Shown here: piece after piece, positions 45,906 to 55,126 of the stretch | Layout: each line of letters starts with the position of its first letter | Position numbering within the stretch: the stretch's first letter is position 1 | Source: Sphingopyxis sp. H073 | Lineage (GTDB): Bacteria; Pseudomonadota; Alphaproteobacteria; Sphingomonadales; Sphingomonadaceae | Reading direction: 5' to 3' | Assembly: GCF_001468395.1 (NCBI RefSeq) | Contig: NZ_LNSG01000008.1 | Location: 163,786-227,785 of the forward strand | DNA length: 64,000 nucleotides | The notes under the pieces: model-generated | Seen by the model: only the letters and a program-made list of their open reading frames with translations | Database searches by the model: none | What the model was told of the DNA's origin: nothing | Position numbers and translations under genes: made by a program

Positions 45906-47255
45906 TCATGCGGAATGGGCGGTGACACGCCACAGCGCGAAACCGAGCAGCCCTGCAGCGATCACAGCCTGCAGCAATGCGAGATAGCCTGCGCCTACCA
46001 GCCCGGCGGAACTGGTGAATAGCGGCAGCAGCGGCAAAAGGCCCAGCCCGGCAACCAGATTTGCCGCCACCGATAAACCGGGATGTCCAAGTGCTATTAG
46101 AGCTGCACTTGTTGGCGGTCCGGCCATCGCCACGACCCTGGCCAGCGTTAGCCAAATCATGATCGCCGCGGCGCCGGCAAAGGCCGGACCGGCGATCAGC
46201 ACCGCAACCTCATGCGAGAAGAACGCCAAGACGACGACCAGAGGCAGCGCCGTTGCAAGCGCAATGCCGACACAGCGCGCGAGCGCATGGCGAATGGCTG
46301 TTTTCGCACCGTCTGCGGCTGCCAGCCGGGCTAGCTCGGCATAAGCCGCCTGGCCCAATATCTGCGCGGGCTGGGAAATGACGATCGTTGCGCGGTGCGC
46401 GATCGAATATAGGCCCGCCGCAGCCGGGCCAAGCATCGCGCCAACGATCAGCGGGGTAAGACGACCGGTCAGGTCGCCCAACATTATGTCGGCGTTGGCG
46501 GTCAGCATGAAGCGGCCAAGTCCGTCATGCTCGCACCGAGCGTCTGCAACCGCTCCGAGCAGGGGCTGGTCGAGCATATGGCGGCGCGCGAGACAGATCG
46601 CCGCGATCCAAAGCGACACGCCCTCAACCAGCGCAGCGACAAGCCAGGCAATCAGGAAGGCCGTGAGCCCCAGATCGAAGACGATGACCACGAGCGTGCC
46701 GAGCAGCCGCATCACCGGTGTCACAATATTATGGAGTGCAAGAAGGTCGAAGCGCCGCAGGATTTGCAGATACCCGCCGGGGGTCGCGCGCACGGTCGCA
46801 AGGACCGCAAAACAATAGGGTATGGCGAGAGCCTGCGCATCCGCCGACCATCCGAGGAGGGGGCCGACGATCGGCACTGCGAGCGCCGCTACGATCACCG
46901 CGACCAGCCCGGCCAGAAGCTCGACCGCGCCGACAAAGCGCAACAAGCGGATAAGCTTAGCGTGATCATTTTCAGCGGGCTGGACGCCGTAACGGACGAT
47001 CGCGTGCCAGCCGGGAAAGGCGACGAGTCCGCCCACGAGCATCGCGAAATAGTTCACGAGGACAAGGACACCATATTGCTCGGGGCCGAGGATACGGGCG
47101 GCCGCAATGACATAGACGAGGCTGATCAGCCCCGCAGCCGCCTTGCCGCCGAGCAGCAGCCCGAGATTCTGGTAGATGCGGCGGACCGGTCCCGGCGATT
47201 TTTCCGCCGCGTCAGTGGGCAAGGCCGGCATCGATGGATCGGCCTTCAATTTCAC
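45906..47255 (-). CDS. Oligosaccharide flippase (MOP/PST family)
   Basis: 449 residues with about fourteen spans. The N-terminal LGLLLGGKAAAGLISLVYVIAAARILGPEQYGVLVL is typical of Wzx/RfbX-type flippases, and the second half repeats the pattern (NADIMLGDLTGRLTPLIVGAMLGPAAAGLYSIAHRA). It should move a lipid-linked glycan from the cytoplasmic to the periplasmic face. The start lies inside the TagF-like gene (44-bp overlap), so the two are coupled. Confidence 0.9.
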   Translation of the reverse strand: MKLKADPSMPALPTDAAEKSPGPVRRIYQNLGLLLGGKAAAGLISLVYVIAAARILGPEQYGVLVLVNYFAMLVGGLVAFPGWHAIVRYGVQPAENDHAKLIRLLRFVGAVELLAGLVAVIVAALAVPIVGPLLGWSADAQALAIPYCFAVLATVRATPGGYLQILRRFDLLALHNIVTPVMRLLGTLVVIVFDLGLTAFLIAWLVAALVEGVSLWIAAICLARRHMLDQPLLGAVADARCEHDGLGRFMLTANADIMLGDLTGRLTPLIVGAMLGPAAAGLYSIAHRATIVISQPAQILGQAAYAELARLAAADGAKTAIRHALARCVGIALATALPLVVVLAFFSHEVAVLIAGPAFAGAAAIMIWLTLARVVAMAGPPTSAALIALGHPGLSVAANLVAGLGLLPLLPLFTSSAGLVGAGYLALLQAVIAAGLLGFALWRVTAHSA

Positions 47256-48414
47256 GGCCGCGCGCGAGTGAAGCGATTGCGCGAGCGGCTCGCACCGACG
47301 ATGGCTCGGAGGTGAGATCGAACGTGTGGTCGAAGAGCCGCCGCTGCACCCCCATATATCGTGCCGGATGATCCTTCACGGCTTCCTCCAGGCCGCGATC
47401 GAGATGGCGAGCGTCCGAGATCACCGGCCCGGACTGCCAGTGGGCGAAGTTGGGATCGTGGTCCGCGTCGATGCCGTGGCAGTTCAGAAAGAGGCAGGGT
47501 CGCGGGGTCCTGAGAAACTCATAAATCTGACTGCTGACGTCGCCGAGATAGATGTCCGCCCCGTTCGTGTAGCTCATGTCGGTCAACGCTGTGCTGCCAA
47601 GATCGATGTGAATGTTCGGCGCCGCTGCGTAGCGGGTGCGCAGCTTTCCGGGAAGGCCGAACCGAAGCTTGTCGATCGTGACCGCCATCCGCCGCTCGAA
47701 CATCATGATATGCGGCGCGAAAATGAGATTGTAGCGGTCAGTGGCGAGGAAATAGTCGAGCACCGCGCGTCCCTGCTTATACCAGGACGAGAGATGCGGC
47801 GAGACGTGTGGATTGTAGAGGACGACAGGCCGATTGCTGCCGCGAAACTTGATTGGTCGCCCTTCCCCCGTCGCGATATCGAATTTGGGATAGCCGGTCA
47901 TCGTCAGCCGGTCGGGACAGACGCCCGCCTCGCGGGTGAGGCGATCGCAGATTTTCGGGCCCGCCGCCAATATATGGTCGAATAGCGCCGCCGATTTGCC
48001 GAAGCCGATCGCCCGGTCTCCGGCACCATGGTCGGTCAGGATCATACGGAGCGATGATAGACCGTAGCGCGTTTTGAGGATCAGCGAGGTTCGCTCGGTC
48101 ACGACGAGCAGGTCGAGCGAGCGAAAGAAGGCGAGATTGTCGCGGTAGACCAGCAATTTGGCGGCGGGGAGAATGGGTCCAAACATCGCATCGACGCTCC
48201 GCGACGCCGCCGAATGCAGACGCAGAGCAACGAATTGGATGCCTGACGGCACAGCCCCGCCCATCAGCCGCACGGCCTCACGCTCCAGAAGCTCGTTGGT
48301 GGTTGCGACAATGATCTCGGCGTCTGTGCCCGCCCGCGCAAGGGCAAGCGCGACCGGCATGCTGTGGGCCATCTGGTGAATCTGGTCATGATTGAAAAGA
48401 AAACCGATCCGCAT
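47212..48414 (-). CDS. CDP-glycerol glycerophosphotransferase-like (TagF-type) protein
   Basis: 400 residues from ATG 48414. The fold is GT-B-like: an N-terminal Rossmann half (MRIGFLFNHDQIHQMAHSM) and a C-terminal half with GADIYLGDVSSQIYEFLRTPRPCLFLN, the segment conserved in TagF/TagB and related capsule transferases (DVSS placed where the family reads TDYSS). The His in VLYNPHVSPHLSSWYKQG matches the family His motif. It may polymerise glycerol or sugar phosphate units or transfer one to a glycan. It overlaps the flippase gene downstream. Confidence 0.75.
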   Translation of the reverse strand: MRIGFLFNHDQIHQMAHSMPVALALARAGTDAEIIVATTNELLEREAVRLMGGAVPSGIQFVALRLHSAASRSVDAMFGPILPAAKLLVYRDNLAFFRSLDLLVVTERTSLILKTRYGLSSLRMILTDHGAGDRAIGFGKSAALFDHILAAGPKICDRLTREAGVCPDRLTMTGYPKFDIATGEGRPIKFRGSNRPVVLYNPHVSPHLSSWYKQGRAVLDYFLATDRYNLIFAPHIMMFERRMAVTIDKLRFGLPGKLRTRYAAAPNIHIDLGSTALTDMSYTNGADIYLGDVSSQIYEFLRTPRPCLFLNCHGIDADHDPNFAHWQSGPVISDARHLDRGLEEAVKDHPARYMGVQRRLFDHTFDLTSEPSSVRAARAIASLARGREIEGRSIDAGLAH

Positions 48415-48501
48415 GGGACGAACGACGCCGCAGCGTCGTGATATCCGCAGCAAGTGCGGAAAATAATTCGGGCGGCGTCCTACCTGCGGAGGAAATCGCC
48501 C

Positions 48502-49236
48502 ATGTCATCATCCTGCCCGCTGTCGGTCTTCGATCTCGACCGGACGCTCACCATATACGGCACCTGGTCGCCGTTCCTGCTTTTTGCGGCGCGGCGACGC
48601 GCGCCGTGGCGGCTCGTCTTCGCCCCGCTGGTGGTCGGTCTCATGGCAGCCTACAAGGCCCGCCTCCTGACGCGCAAACAACTCAAGCAGGCAATGCAGC
48701 GGCTCATGCTCGGAAGCGCGGTCGATCTCGACCTCGTGACCGACCTCGTGGATGCCTATGCCGAGCATAGCATTGCGAATAATATTCACGCCGACGCCAT
48801 CGCGAGCATTGCCGCCGAGCGCGCGGCGGGGCGTCGCGTCGTCATCGCCTCGGCCGCGCATCTCTTCTATCTCGAGGCGCTCGCCGAGCGGCTTGGTGTC
48901 GCAGATATCGTGGGCACCGCATCGACGTGGCGCGGGCGCGACCTCACGCCGCGGATTGCGGGTGAGAATTGCTATGGCGCAAACAAACGACGCATGCTCG
49001 AGCATTGGCTCGCCGGGCAGGAGATCGACCGCGCCAACGCCCATATCCGTTTCTTTTCGGACGATCTGTCAGATCTTCCGACCTTCGAATGGGCAGACGA
49101 GGCGGTGGCGGTCAATCCGTCCAAAAAATTGCTTAACCTCGCCCTGCGGCGCGGCTGGACGGTTTACGACTGGCGCCAGACAAAGGCCGCACGCGGTCGC
49201 TCCCTGCCGGCAAAGACAGCGCCGCAGCTGAACTAA
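48502..49236 (+). CDS. HAD-superfamily IB hydrolase
   Basis: 244 residues from ATG 48502 with GGAGG upstream. Motif I is VFDLDRTLT (Asp nucleophile and acid), motif II is VVIASAAHLFYLEALAERLGV, motif III Lys lies in GANKRRML, and motif IV is RFFSDDLSDLPTFEWAD. This is the phosphoserine-phosphatase-like IB class, which also includes enzymes on sugar and glycerol phosphates. It runs opposite to its neighbours. Within a glycan cluster it probably trims a phosphorylated precursor. Confidence 0.9.
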   Translation: MSSSCPLSVFDLDRTLTIYGTWSPFLLFAARRRAPWRLVFAPLVVGLMAAYKARLLTRKQLKQAMQRLMLGSAVDLDLVTDLVDAYAEHSIANNIHADAIASIAAERAAGRRVVIASAAHLFYLEALAERLGVADIVGTASTWRGRDLTPRIAGENCYGANKRRMLEHWLAGQEIDRANAHIRFFSDDLSDLPTFEWADEAVAVNPSKKLLNLALRRGWTVYDWRQTKAARGRSLPAKTAPQLN

Positions 49237-49389
49237 ACTCGCCTTAATCGCTGCCGTTTCGCGTGGCGAAGCGGAGCAGGTTCCACCAGAATGGCGCGCC
49301 CGCCTGCCACGTAAAGTGAGGGCGGTCGCGCACCTTGCTTGTCGATCTCTTACCCGGATTCGATCGGCCGGACCGGCGGGCATTGGACG

Positions 49390-50589
49390 TCATCGGCCGA
49401 CCGAGAGCATCGACTTTTGGGTGGGAGGCAACCGCATCATCATGCGATCAAACGGTATCCAACGCGAAATCTGGCGTGCAGGACGGCTGGCCGACATGAG
49501 CGCCGCTTCGATCGCCCCCGGACCTTGGCTGCGCTGAAAGCGAAACAGGACAAATGCCGCCAGGGCAAAGCCGATGAGGGTCATCAATTGAAACAGCGGC
49601 GCCAGCGAATGAGCGCTATCTTCGATGGCAACGATCGCCTGAACAAACCCGACGATGAGCAGGATCCCGCATCCGAGGCCGAGCGCTGACGTCGATCGCT
49701 TCGGCGGAACCCCAAGCGCAAAGCCGAAGAAGGGAATCAGGACGATGAAAGCGGCCGTCACAAAACGGCTGCCGAGTGCGGCGCGTGCCGCCGTGCGCTC
49801 GGCAGCGATCGATCCATCGACGGCGGTGCGAATCAGGTCGCCCAGCATGAGCCGGTCGTTGCGGTGGCGCGCATTCTCGCGGACGGACTTTGGAGCCAGC
49901 AGTTGGATCGGCATCGCCATCGTCTGGAAGGACGCCATCTCGAGACGCCCGCCCGGTTTGCTGGCGATAACATGGCCATCGGCGAGACGCAGCAGCACGC
50001 CGTCGCGCCCGCCATTGATGACCCTGCCGTCCCGCGCGGCGACGGTCATATTATGATTGCGCAAGAAAAGACCGCGGAATTCGCCCGTGCGCCGATCGAC
50101 GGCGTCGACGTGGAAAACCGTATCGGGGCGCGGGCTGAGAAACTCGCCCGGTGCGATCGACAGCCCGAGGTTGCCGATCGCGATCGAGGTGCCCAGCGCA
50201 TCGAGCCGCTGCTCCCCAGCCGGTTCGGCATAGGCACGCAGCCCAACGTGTAAGAGGGCAATCGCTAGCCCGAAGAGTAGCGGCACGCGTAGCAGCCGAG
50301 CGGGCGAGAGACCGATTGACGCGAAGATGTCGAGTTCGCCGCTGATCGCGAAACCGCGAAAGGCGACCGCAACAGCCACGAACACCGAAATCAGAAGGCC
50401 GATGCCGAGATATTCGGGAACGAGATAGACCATGAGCTTGATCAACACCGCGACCGGCTTCTCGACATTGTCGAGCAAGCCCATCAACCGTCGACTGTTT
50501 TCGAGGCTCAGCAGCAATATGACGGTCGCACCGCTAGCGAGAAAGGGTCGCGCCAGCCGCCGCGCAATATAGAGATCGATCGCAGACAT
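49390..50589 (-). CDS. LptF/LptG-family permease, lone copy
   Basis: 399 residues. Six spans, three at each end, surround a periplasmic beta-jellyroll (about residues 130-270: GEFLSPRPDTVFHVDAVDRRTGEFRGLFLR). The N-terminal IDLYIARRLARPFLASGATVILLLSLENSRRL and the helix ELDIFASIGLSPARLLRVPLLFG, which contacts an ATPase, follow the family. LptF and LptG normally form a pair for LPS export; only one is present here, within a glycan cluster. Its stop overlaps the glycosyltransferase gene start region by 1 bp. Confidence 0.9.
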   Translation of the reverse strand: MSAIDLYIARRLARPFLASGATVILLLSLENSRRLMGLLDNVEKPVAVLIKLMVYLVPEYLGIGLLISVFVAVAVAFRGFAISGELDIFASIGLSPARLLRVPLLFGLAIALLHVGLRAYAEPAGEQRLDALGTSIAIGNLGLSIAPGEFLSPRPDTVFHVDAVDRRTGEFRGLFLRNHNMTVAARDGRVINGGRDGVLLRLADGHVIASKPGGRLEMASFQTMAMPIQLLAPKSVRENARHRNDRLMLGDLIRTAVDGSIAAERTAARAALGSRFVTAAFIVLIPFFGFALGVPPKRSTSALGLGCGILLIVGFVQAIVAIEDSAHSLAPLFQLMTLIGFALAAFVLFRFQRSQGPGAIEAALMSASRPARQISRWIPFDRMMMRLPPTQKSMLSVGR

Positions 50590-51764
50590 CAGGCGGCCGT
50601 GCGCAGCGGCGCCGCCCGCTCGCCATAGAGGCTGAAGAGCGCGTCGAAATGATCGTCGATAAGCGGGATGCCGGCAGCGCGCCGCGCCGTTGCCGCGGCC
50701 AGCCGTGGCCGGTCGCGAGACAGAAGCCGCCCGATCGCCCGGGCCGCGGCGCCCGCATCACCCGCCGCATATAGTTCGCCATTGTCGTCGGCTACAAAAT
50801 CGGAAGCCCCGCCCGCGTCGGGCACGATCAACGGCAGCCCCGATGCCGCCGCTTCCGCCGCGACGAGACCGAACGTTTCGGCCTCGCACCCATGGATCAG
50901 CGCGTCGGCGCTGGCCATGAGCTTCGCGAGCAGGAGGCGATCGGCGACGGGAGCGAGCAGATGAATATGCGGATTATTGCCGATATGACGCACGATCCGC
51001 CCTCGATCGCGGCCGTCGCCGACGAGCACGAGGCCAATCGGGCGATGCTGCGATGCGGCAAGGCAGGCGTCGATGACCAACGGCCAGCGCTTCTCGGCGC
51101 TGTGGCGGCCGACGCCGATGAGGAGGCTCGCATTTTCGGGAAGCGCGCAGCGCGCGAGAAGGTCGCGGCGAAGATCGACGTCGCGATGCGCCGGTGAAAA
51201 GAGGCAGGGATCGACCCCCATCGGAATAGTTACGATGCCGGCCACTCCGCCCGTCTGCAGCCGCGACGAGAGGTGACGGTTAGCGCTGACGACACAGTCG
51301 AAGCGATCGCCGAGCCGGCGCAAATGGCGCCAGAAGAGGTCGAAGCTCTTGTCGATCGCTTCGCGGCTGCCAAACCGGCCGAACCAGCGATAGGCATAGG
51401 CGGCCAAAGGATCGGCATGCATGATCAGCGAGCGCGGCGCGCTTCCCTGCCAGTCGGCAACGATATTGGCGGTGCGCCAGGGCGAGGAGGCTTCGACGAG
51501 ATCGGGGCGCTCGGCATCGAGCCGGGCATGAACGGCGGCCGCATCGTCGAAATAGCGGTAGCGCCGATCGACAATCAACGGCGGGCTTGCGACGTGGATG
51601 ATCCGGCCTCCGCCGGTTCGCCGCTCGACATGATCGTGCGAGCCAGGCGCGATGACGACGATCTCATGGCCCAGAGCCGCACCGATCGCGAGTTTGCGGT
51701 CGATATAGGTTTTCACACCGCCGCCGTGCGGCGTATAAAAGGCACAGACATCGACAATCTTCAT
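50589..51764 (-). CDS. GT4-family glycosyltransferase
   Basis: 391 residues from ATG 51764. The N-terminal half has FYTPHGGGVKTYIDRKLA, the acceptor-site glycine loop. The C-terminal half carries VGRHSAEKRWPLVIDA for donor phosphate binding and the GT4 signature ALIHGCEAETFGLVAAEAAASGLPLIVPDAGG with the E-x7-E pair. It transfers a sugar from a nucleotide donor in the cytoplasm. It overlaps the upstream DUF2141 gene by 4 bp. Confidence 0.92.
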   Translation of the reverse strand: MKIVDVCAFYTPHGGGVKTYIDRKLAIGAALGHEIVVIAPGSHDHVERRTGGGRIIHVASPPLIVDRRYRYFDDAAAVHARLDAERPDLVEASSPWRTANIVADWQGSAPRSLIMHADPLAAYAYRWFGRFGSREAIDKSFDLFWRHLRRLGDRFDCVVSANRHLSSRLQTGGVAGIVTIPMGVDPCLFSPAHRDVDLRRDLLARCALPENASLLIGVGRHSAEKRWPLVIDACLAASQHRPIGLVLVGDGRDRGRIVRHIGNNPHIHLLAPVADRLLLAKLMASADALIHGCEAETFGLVAAEAAASGLPLIVPDAGGASDFVADDNGELYAAGDAGAAARAIGRLLSRDRPRLAAATARRAAGIPLIDDHFDALFSLYGERAAPLRTAA

Positions 51765-52282
51765 TTGCGCTCCAGGGGCCGGTATCTGAGACCGCTCAGA
51801 TAGTTCATGACGATTTCGGTGCGCGTCGGCCCCGCTCCCGCGAGCACCGAGGCCGACGCTGCCTTGGGCTTCGACCAGCCGAGCCTCGGGTTGCCGCCGA
51901 AGCCAAGGCCGTCGGACAATTTGTCCCATTTGAGATTGCGGTTGCGATCGTGGAGGACCGACAGGCTGTAGCGACCGGGACCGGGTAGGCGCAGGCAAAG
52001 GGTCACTGGCCCCGATGCGGGGAGGTCCAGATCCACCCTGCGGAATGTCTTGCGCGCGTTGATCAAGACCGCATCGTCGGCCAGAAAATCTCTGTCATTA
52101 TCGGGATAGACTTCTGCGCGCAGCAGACCCTTGCGATCCTTGAGGCCGGTTATGCCAACGAGCAGCGCAGGACCCGCCTCATTCGGCCGGCACGCGGCTT
52201 CGGCCTTGCCCAGCGACGGGTCGGGCGAAACGGGCGCAGCCGCAATGAACAGCAGCGCGATGGGGGTTATCGCGGCCTTCAC
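51761..52282 (-). CDS. DUF2141 secreted protein
   Basis: 173 residues with a signal peptide (ALLFIAAAPVSP). The mature part contains the DUF2141 pattern: GLKDRKGLLRAEVYPDNDRDFL, PGPGRYSLSVLHDRNRNLKWDKLSDGLGFGGNPRLG. Such small periplasmic beta proteins have no established activity but are often encoded near envelope genes. It overlaps both neighbours by ATGA, so it is cotranslated with the glycan genes. Confidence 0.85.
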   Translation of the reverse strand: MKAAITPIALLFIAAAPVSPDPSLGKAEAACRPNEAGPALLVGITGLKDRKGLLRAEVYPDNDRDFLADDAVLINARKTFRRVDLDLPASGPVTLCLRLPGPGRYSLSVLHDRNRNLKWDKLSDGLGFGGNPRLGWSKPKAASASVLAGAGPTRTEIVMNYLSGLRYRPLERK

Positions 52283-53202
52283 GAACGATGAGCCGTCGCA
52301 AGCTCGGCCATCGTCAAAATTGCGCCGAGAAGCAGGTGCAAAAGCAGGATCAGACCGGCGATCATCGCAATCAGCGCTCCGATCGCTCCGTCATGACCAA
52401 TCAGGAACAGAGCGACGCTGGCGAAGACAATATCCTTGTTGGGCACGAACGGCAGGCGGGTCACGAGCAGTTGCAGCGTTGCGAGGATGAGCAACCAGCC
52501 CATCGACACCGAGGGCAACGCACTGTGCCACATGACGCCCGAAAGGAATGTCGTCAGCAGCAAACGGCCGATATGCATGCCGAAGATCATGCGCAGTTCG
52601 GTGCGGGGAAGCGAAAAGATGCGCTGCCGGAAAGCGAGAAGAGCAAGCGAGAGCCCGATAATCACCGCTGCGGACAACGCCACGGTGCGACCATGGAATT
52701 CAGGAGCGATTTGTCCAACGACCGGCCATGCGAGCGCCAACATCACGAGGGTCATGAGATTGCCGGCGACCGCCGACAGGATGCTGACATCCTTGATGGC
52801 GCCGAAGGGCGCCGCCGCCATCTTCGCGTGACGCCGCGCCCAGCCGTAGAAATAGGCCTCGCCGCTATAGCCGAACAGGATTTCGTTGCTGACGAGCTTG
52901 CGCAGCAGCGCGGCGAAGCCAGCAGGCGGAATGTTCCACAATCGCCGAAAGATCAGCCATTCGGAAGCCGGCAGGGCCAGATAATAGGCGGCAAAGGCAA
53001 TCCAGAAGATTGGCGAGGCGGGAATGCCCCGCAAAAGCTCGGAGAAGCCGATAGTCGCCAGCTTGGACCCTAGTGCCGCCAGCAGCGCGAGCGACAGGCC
53101 AAGTGAGAGAAATTTCTGCCACGGATGCTGCTCCCGAAGCAGGGGACGGAGGCGCTCGGCCCATGTGCCCGGAGTTGCACGCAATGCTTGAGAGGCCATC
53201 AA
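52279..53202 (-). CDS. Integral membrane protein, flippase-like (UPF0104-type)
   Basis: 307 residues with about eight spans. FLSLGLSLALLAALGSKLATI, then IAFAAYYLALPASEWLIFRRLWN, and the motif SNEILFGYSGEAYFYGWARRH suggest the lysylphosphatidylglycerol synthase transmembrane (UPF0104/AglD-like) group. Members flip or bind lipids. The start at 53202 has a second Met next to it. Linked to the DUF2141 gene by a 4-bp overlap. Confidence 0.7.
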   Translation of the reverse strand: MMASQALRATPGTWAERLRPLLREQHPWQKFLSLGLSLALLAALGSKLATIGFSELLRGIPASPIFWIAFAAYYLALPASEWLIFRRLWNIPPAGFAALLRKLVSNEILFGYSGEAYFYGWARRHAKMAAAPFGAIKDVSILSAVAGNLMTLVMLALAWPVVGQIAPEFHGRTVALSAAVIIGLSLALLAFRQRIFSLPRTELRMIFGMHIGRLLLTTFLSGVMWHSALPSVSMGWLLILATLQLLVTRLPFVPNKDIVFASVALFLIGHDGAIGALIAMIAGLILLLHLLLGAILTMAELATAHRS

Positions 53203-53274
53203 TCACCTTTTGGCAGCGGTTCCTGGGGGAGTGACGCCAAGCGTGCGCAAAATCCGCATCCGGAATTTTGAAAA

Positions 53275-54021
53275 TCAGCTGGGCACCAGATCGCGGTAGG
53301 CGGACGGCCGATGCGAAAGCGCGAAGGCGGCGAGCGCCCTCGTAATTTCGCGCATGAGACGCGGCGAATCGACATCGTGCGGATGGACCGCGAGGCGGAC
53401 GGTGCGCGCCCGCGCCAGCAATTTCGTCGCGAGGCGGGACCAGAGAATCGAACTCGCGATGCGAGCAGGCGAACGGCTGGCATAAGTGACCACGGGGCCC
53501 GTTGCGAGAACGGCCGAGTTCTGCGGGTTCCAGACACGAAAATGATCCTCGATCATCCGGATGTTCTGCGCCGCGAGAGCAGCAATGCTGTCCTCGCCGT
53601 AAAGCCAGGCGGGCGCGACGAACCCCGCAACAGGCCGTCCTATGAGCTGCTCGATCATGTCGCGCCCCTCGGCGATCCTTGCCTCGGCATCGCGGGTCGA
53701 CAGTCCCAGAAACTCTCCTTCGCCCGCGGTCATGCGCGTTGCCTTCCACCGCGCGGTGGCGCCGACATGCTCACTCTCGTCGAGATGGGTGAAGCCATGC
53801 AGGAAGATCTCGCACCCCGCATCCGACCAGTCGCGCAAGCGCCGCCCGAACCGCGGGTCGGCGGTCAGCAAGCCTTGCCGGTGGAAATCGGGAACGACGA
53901 GCAAAGCATAGCGTCCCGGCCCTACTGCCTCCTCGACAAGCGATACGAGCCGGTCAAGGCGCGCTGCGTGGACCGGCGCGACGTCATGGATCGAGGCCAG
54001 CAGGCGGCGCGGCACGCTCAT
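53275..54021 (-). CDS. DUF2334 polysaccharide-deacetylase-like protein
   Basis: 248 residues. The NodB-like fold is readable: LASIHDVAPVHAARL (first acidic motif with His-Asp), FLHGFTHLDESEH (His-x3-His metal ligands), GFVAPAWLYGEDSIAAL, and the C-terminal RLAVHPHDVDSPRL. The DUF2334 branch removes N-acetyl groups from glycans. No signal peptide is evident, so it may act on a cytoplasmic precursor. It overlaps the upstream glycosyltransferase gene by 4 bp. Confidence 0.88.
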   Translation of the reverse strand: MSVPRRLLASIHDVAPVHAARLDRLVSLVEEAVGPGRYALLVVPDFHRQGLLTADPRFGRRLRDWSDAGCEIFLHGFTHLDESEHVGATARWKATRMTAGEGEFLGLSTRDAEARIAEGRDMIEQLIGRPVAGFVAPAWLYGEDSIAALAAQNIRMIEDHFRVWNPQNSAVLATGPVVTYASRSPARIASSILWSRLATKLLARARTVRLAVHPHDVDSPRLMREITRALAAFALSHRPSAYRDLVPS

Positions 54022-55124
54022 GCGGCGAGCCGGTCGAAGAGCGCCAAATAGTCCGCAGCCGAGGCACCCAGCCTATGCCGATCGGTCACCTCGCGGGCAG
54101 CCCCGGGCGACGGGGGAGATCGGCGCAGGCGCGCAACGATCGCTGCGGCAATCGCTTCGGGTTGACGCTGGCGGACAACCGCCCCCAGCTCGGGCGAGCG
54201 AAAGATTTCGGGCAAAGCGAGCGAACAATCGGTTGTGACGATCGGCACGCCAGCTGCAATCGCCTCGACGAGAACGGCAGGATAGCCTTCATAGTGCGAG
54301 CTCATTAAATAGAGATGGGCCTTCGCCAGATAGGGCGTGATGTCGGGCACATGGCCGGGCATCTGGACACGCGAGGCAACACCCAGAACCTGCGCCTCAC
54401 GTTCGAGCCGGCCGCGCAAAGGCCCCTCACCAAGAATGAGCAGCCGCGCTTTCAGGGCTGGAGGCAGTTCGGCAAAGGCCCGGATCGCCGTTAGCAGATC
54501 CTTTTGCGGCGCGAGGCGCGCAGCGCATAGAATGAGCGGCGCGGGCTCATAGCTTGCCCGACTGTGCGGCTCCATCAACTGATCTTCAAGGATAGGCTCG
54601 GCAATTTCAGCAAGCCTGTGGCGGGGAAACACCGACCGCGCCTCCGCGAGCAACGATGGCGACATCGCCACCAGCACATCCGTCGACGCTGCAGCGAGCC
54701 GGATTGCGGCGTCGGCGAGCCCGCTTACGAGGCGCCGGAATCCGCCCCGGCGAATCGGATTGCTGAGTTTGCTGACGAAAACCGGCCGTTTCGCGAAGCG
54801 CTGGCGGGCGAGGAAGGCGAGAATGATGAGGTGGAAATTACCCGGCGAGAAAATGATGTCGGGTGCTTCGGCTCGGACGAGCCGCGCCATGCGCCAGCCG
54901 AGTTGCGCCCGCGACCAGGGGCTACGTATCGTCTCGGGCGAACAGGGTCTGACGGCGACCCCTGCCCCGACCAACGCGCGGGCCGCGCCCTTCTCGGTGC
55001 CGCAGATGATCGTGACCCGGCGGCCCATCTCGGCCCAGCGGTTCGCCAGGCGAATGGCAATGCGTTCGCTTCCGCCGGTCGAGAAATCGTGGAGGATGAT
55101 CGCGATGTGGCGGGCCTTGGTCAT
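54018..55124 (-). CDS. GT4-family glycosyltransferase
   Basis: 368 residues from ATG 55124. HDFSTGGSERIAIRLANRW is the WcaL/PglA-like acceptor loop. ARLAPQKDLLTAIRAFAELP is the donor-binding turn, and YLMSSHYEGYPAVLVEAIAAGVPIVTTDCS is the GT4 E-x7-E signature. It resembles N-acetylgalactosamine or N-acetylglucosamine transferases, which would fit a deacetylase as its neighbour. The precise sugar is not determined. Confidence 0.92.
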   Translation of the reverse strand: MTKARHIAIILHDFSTGGSERIAIRLANRWAEMGRRVTIICGTEKGAARALVGAGVAVRPCSPETIRSPWSRAQLGWRMARLVRAEAPDIIFSPGNFHLIILAFLARQRFAKRPVFVSKLSNPIRRGGFRRLVSGLADAAIRLAAASTDVLVAMSPSLLAEARSVFPRHRLAEIAEPILEDQLMEPHSRASYEPAPLILCAARLAPQKDLLTAIRAFAELPPALKARLLILGEGPLRGRLEREAQVLGVASRVQMPGHVPDITPYLAKAHLYLMSSHYEGYPAVLVEAIAAGVPIVTTDCSLALPEIFRSPELGAVVRQRQPEAIAAAIVARLRRSPPSPGAAREVTDRHRLGASAADYLALFDRLAA

Positions 55125-55126
55125 GG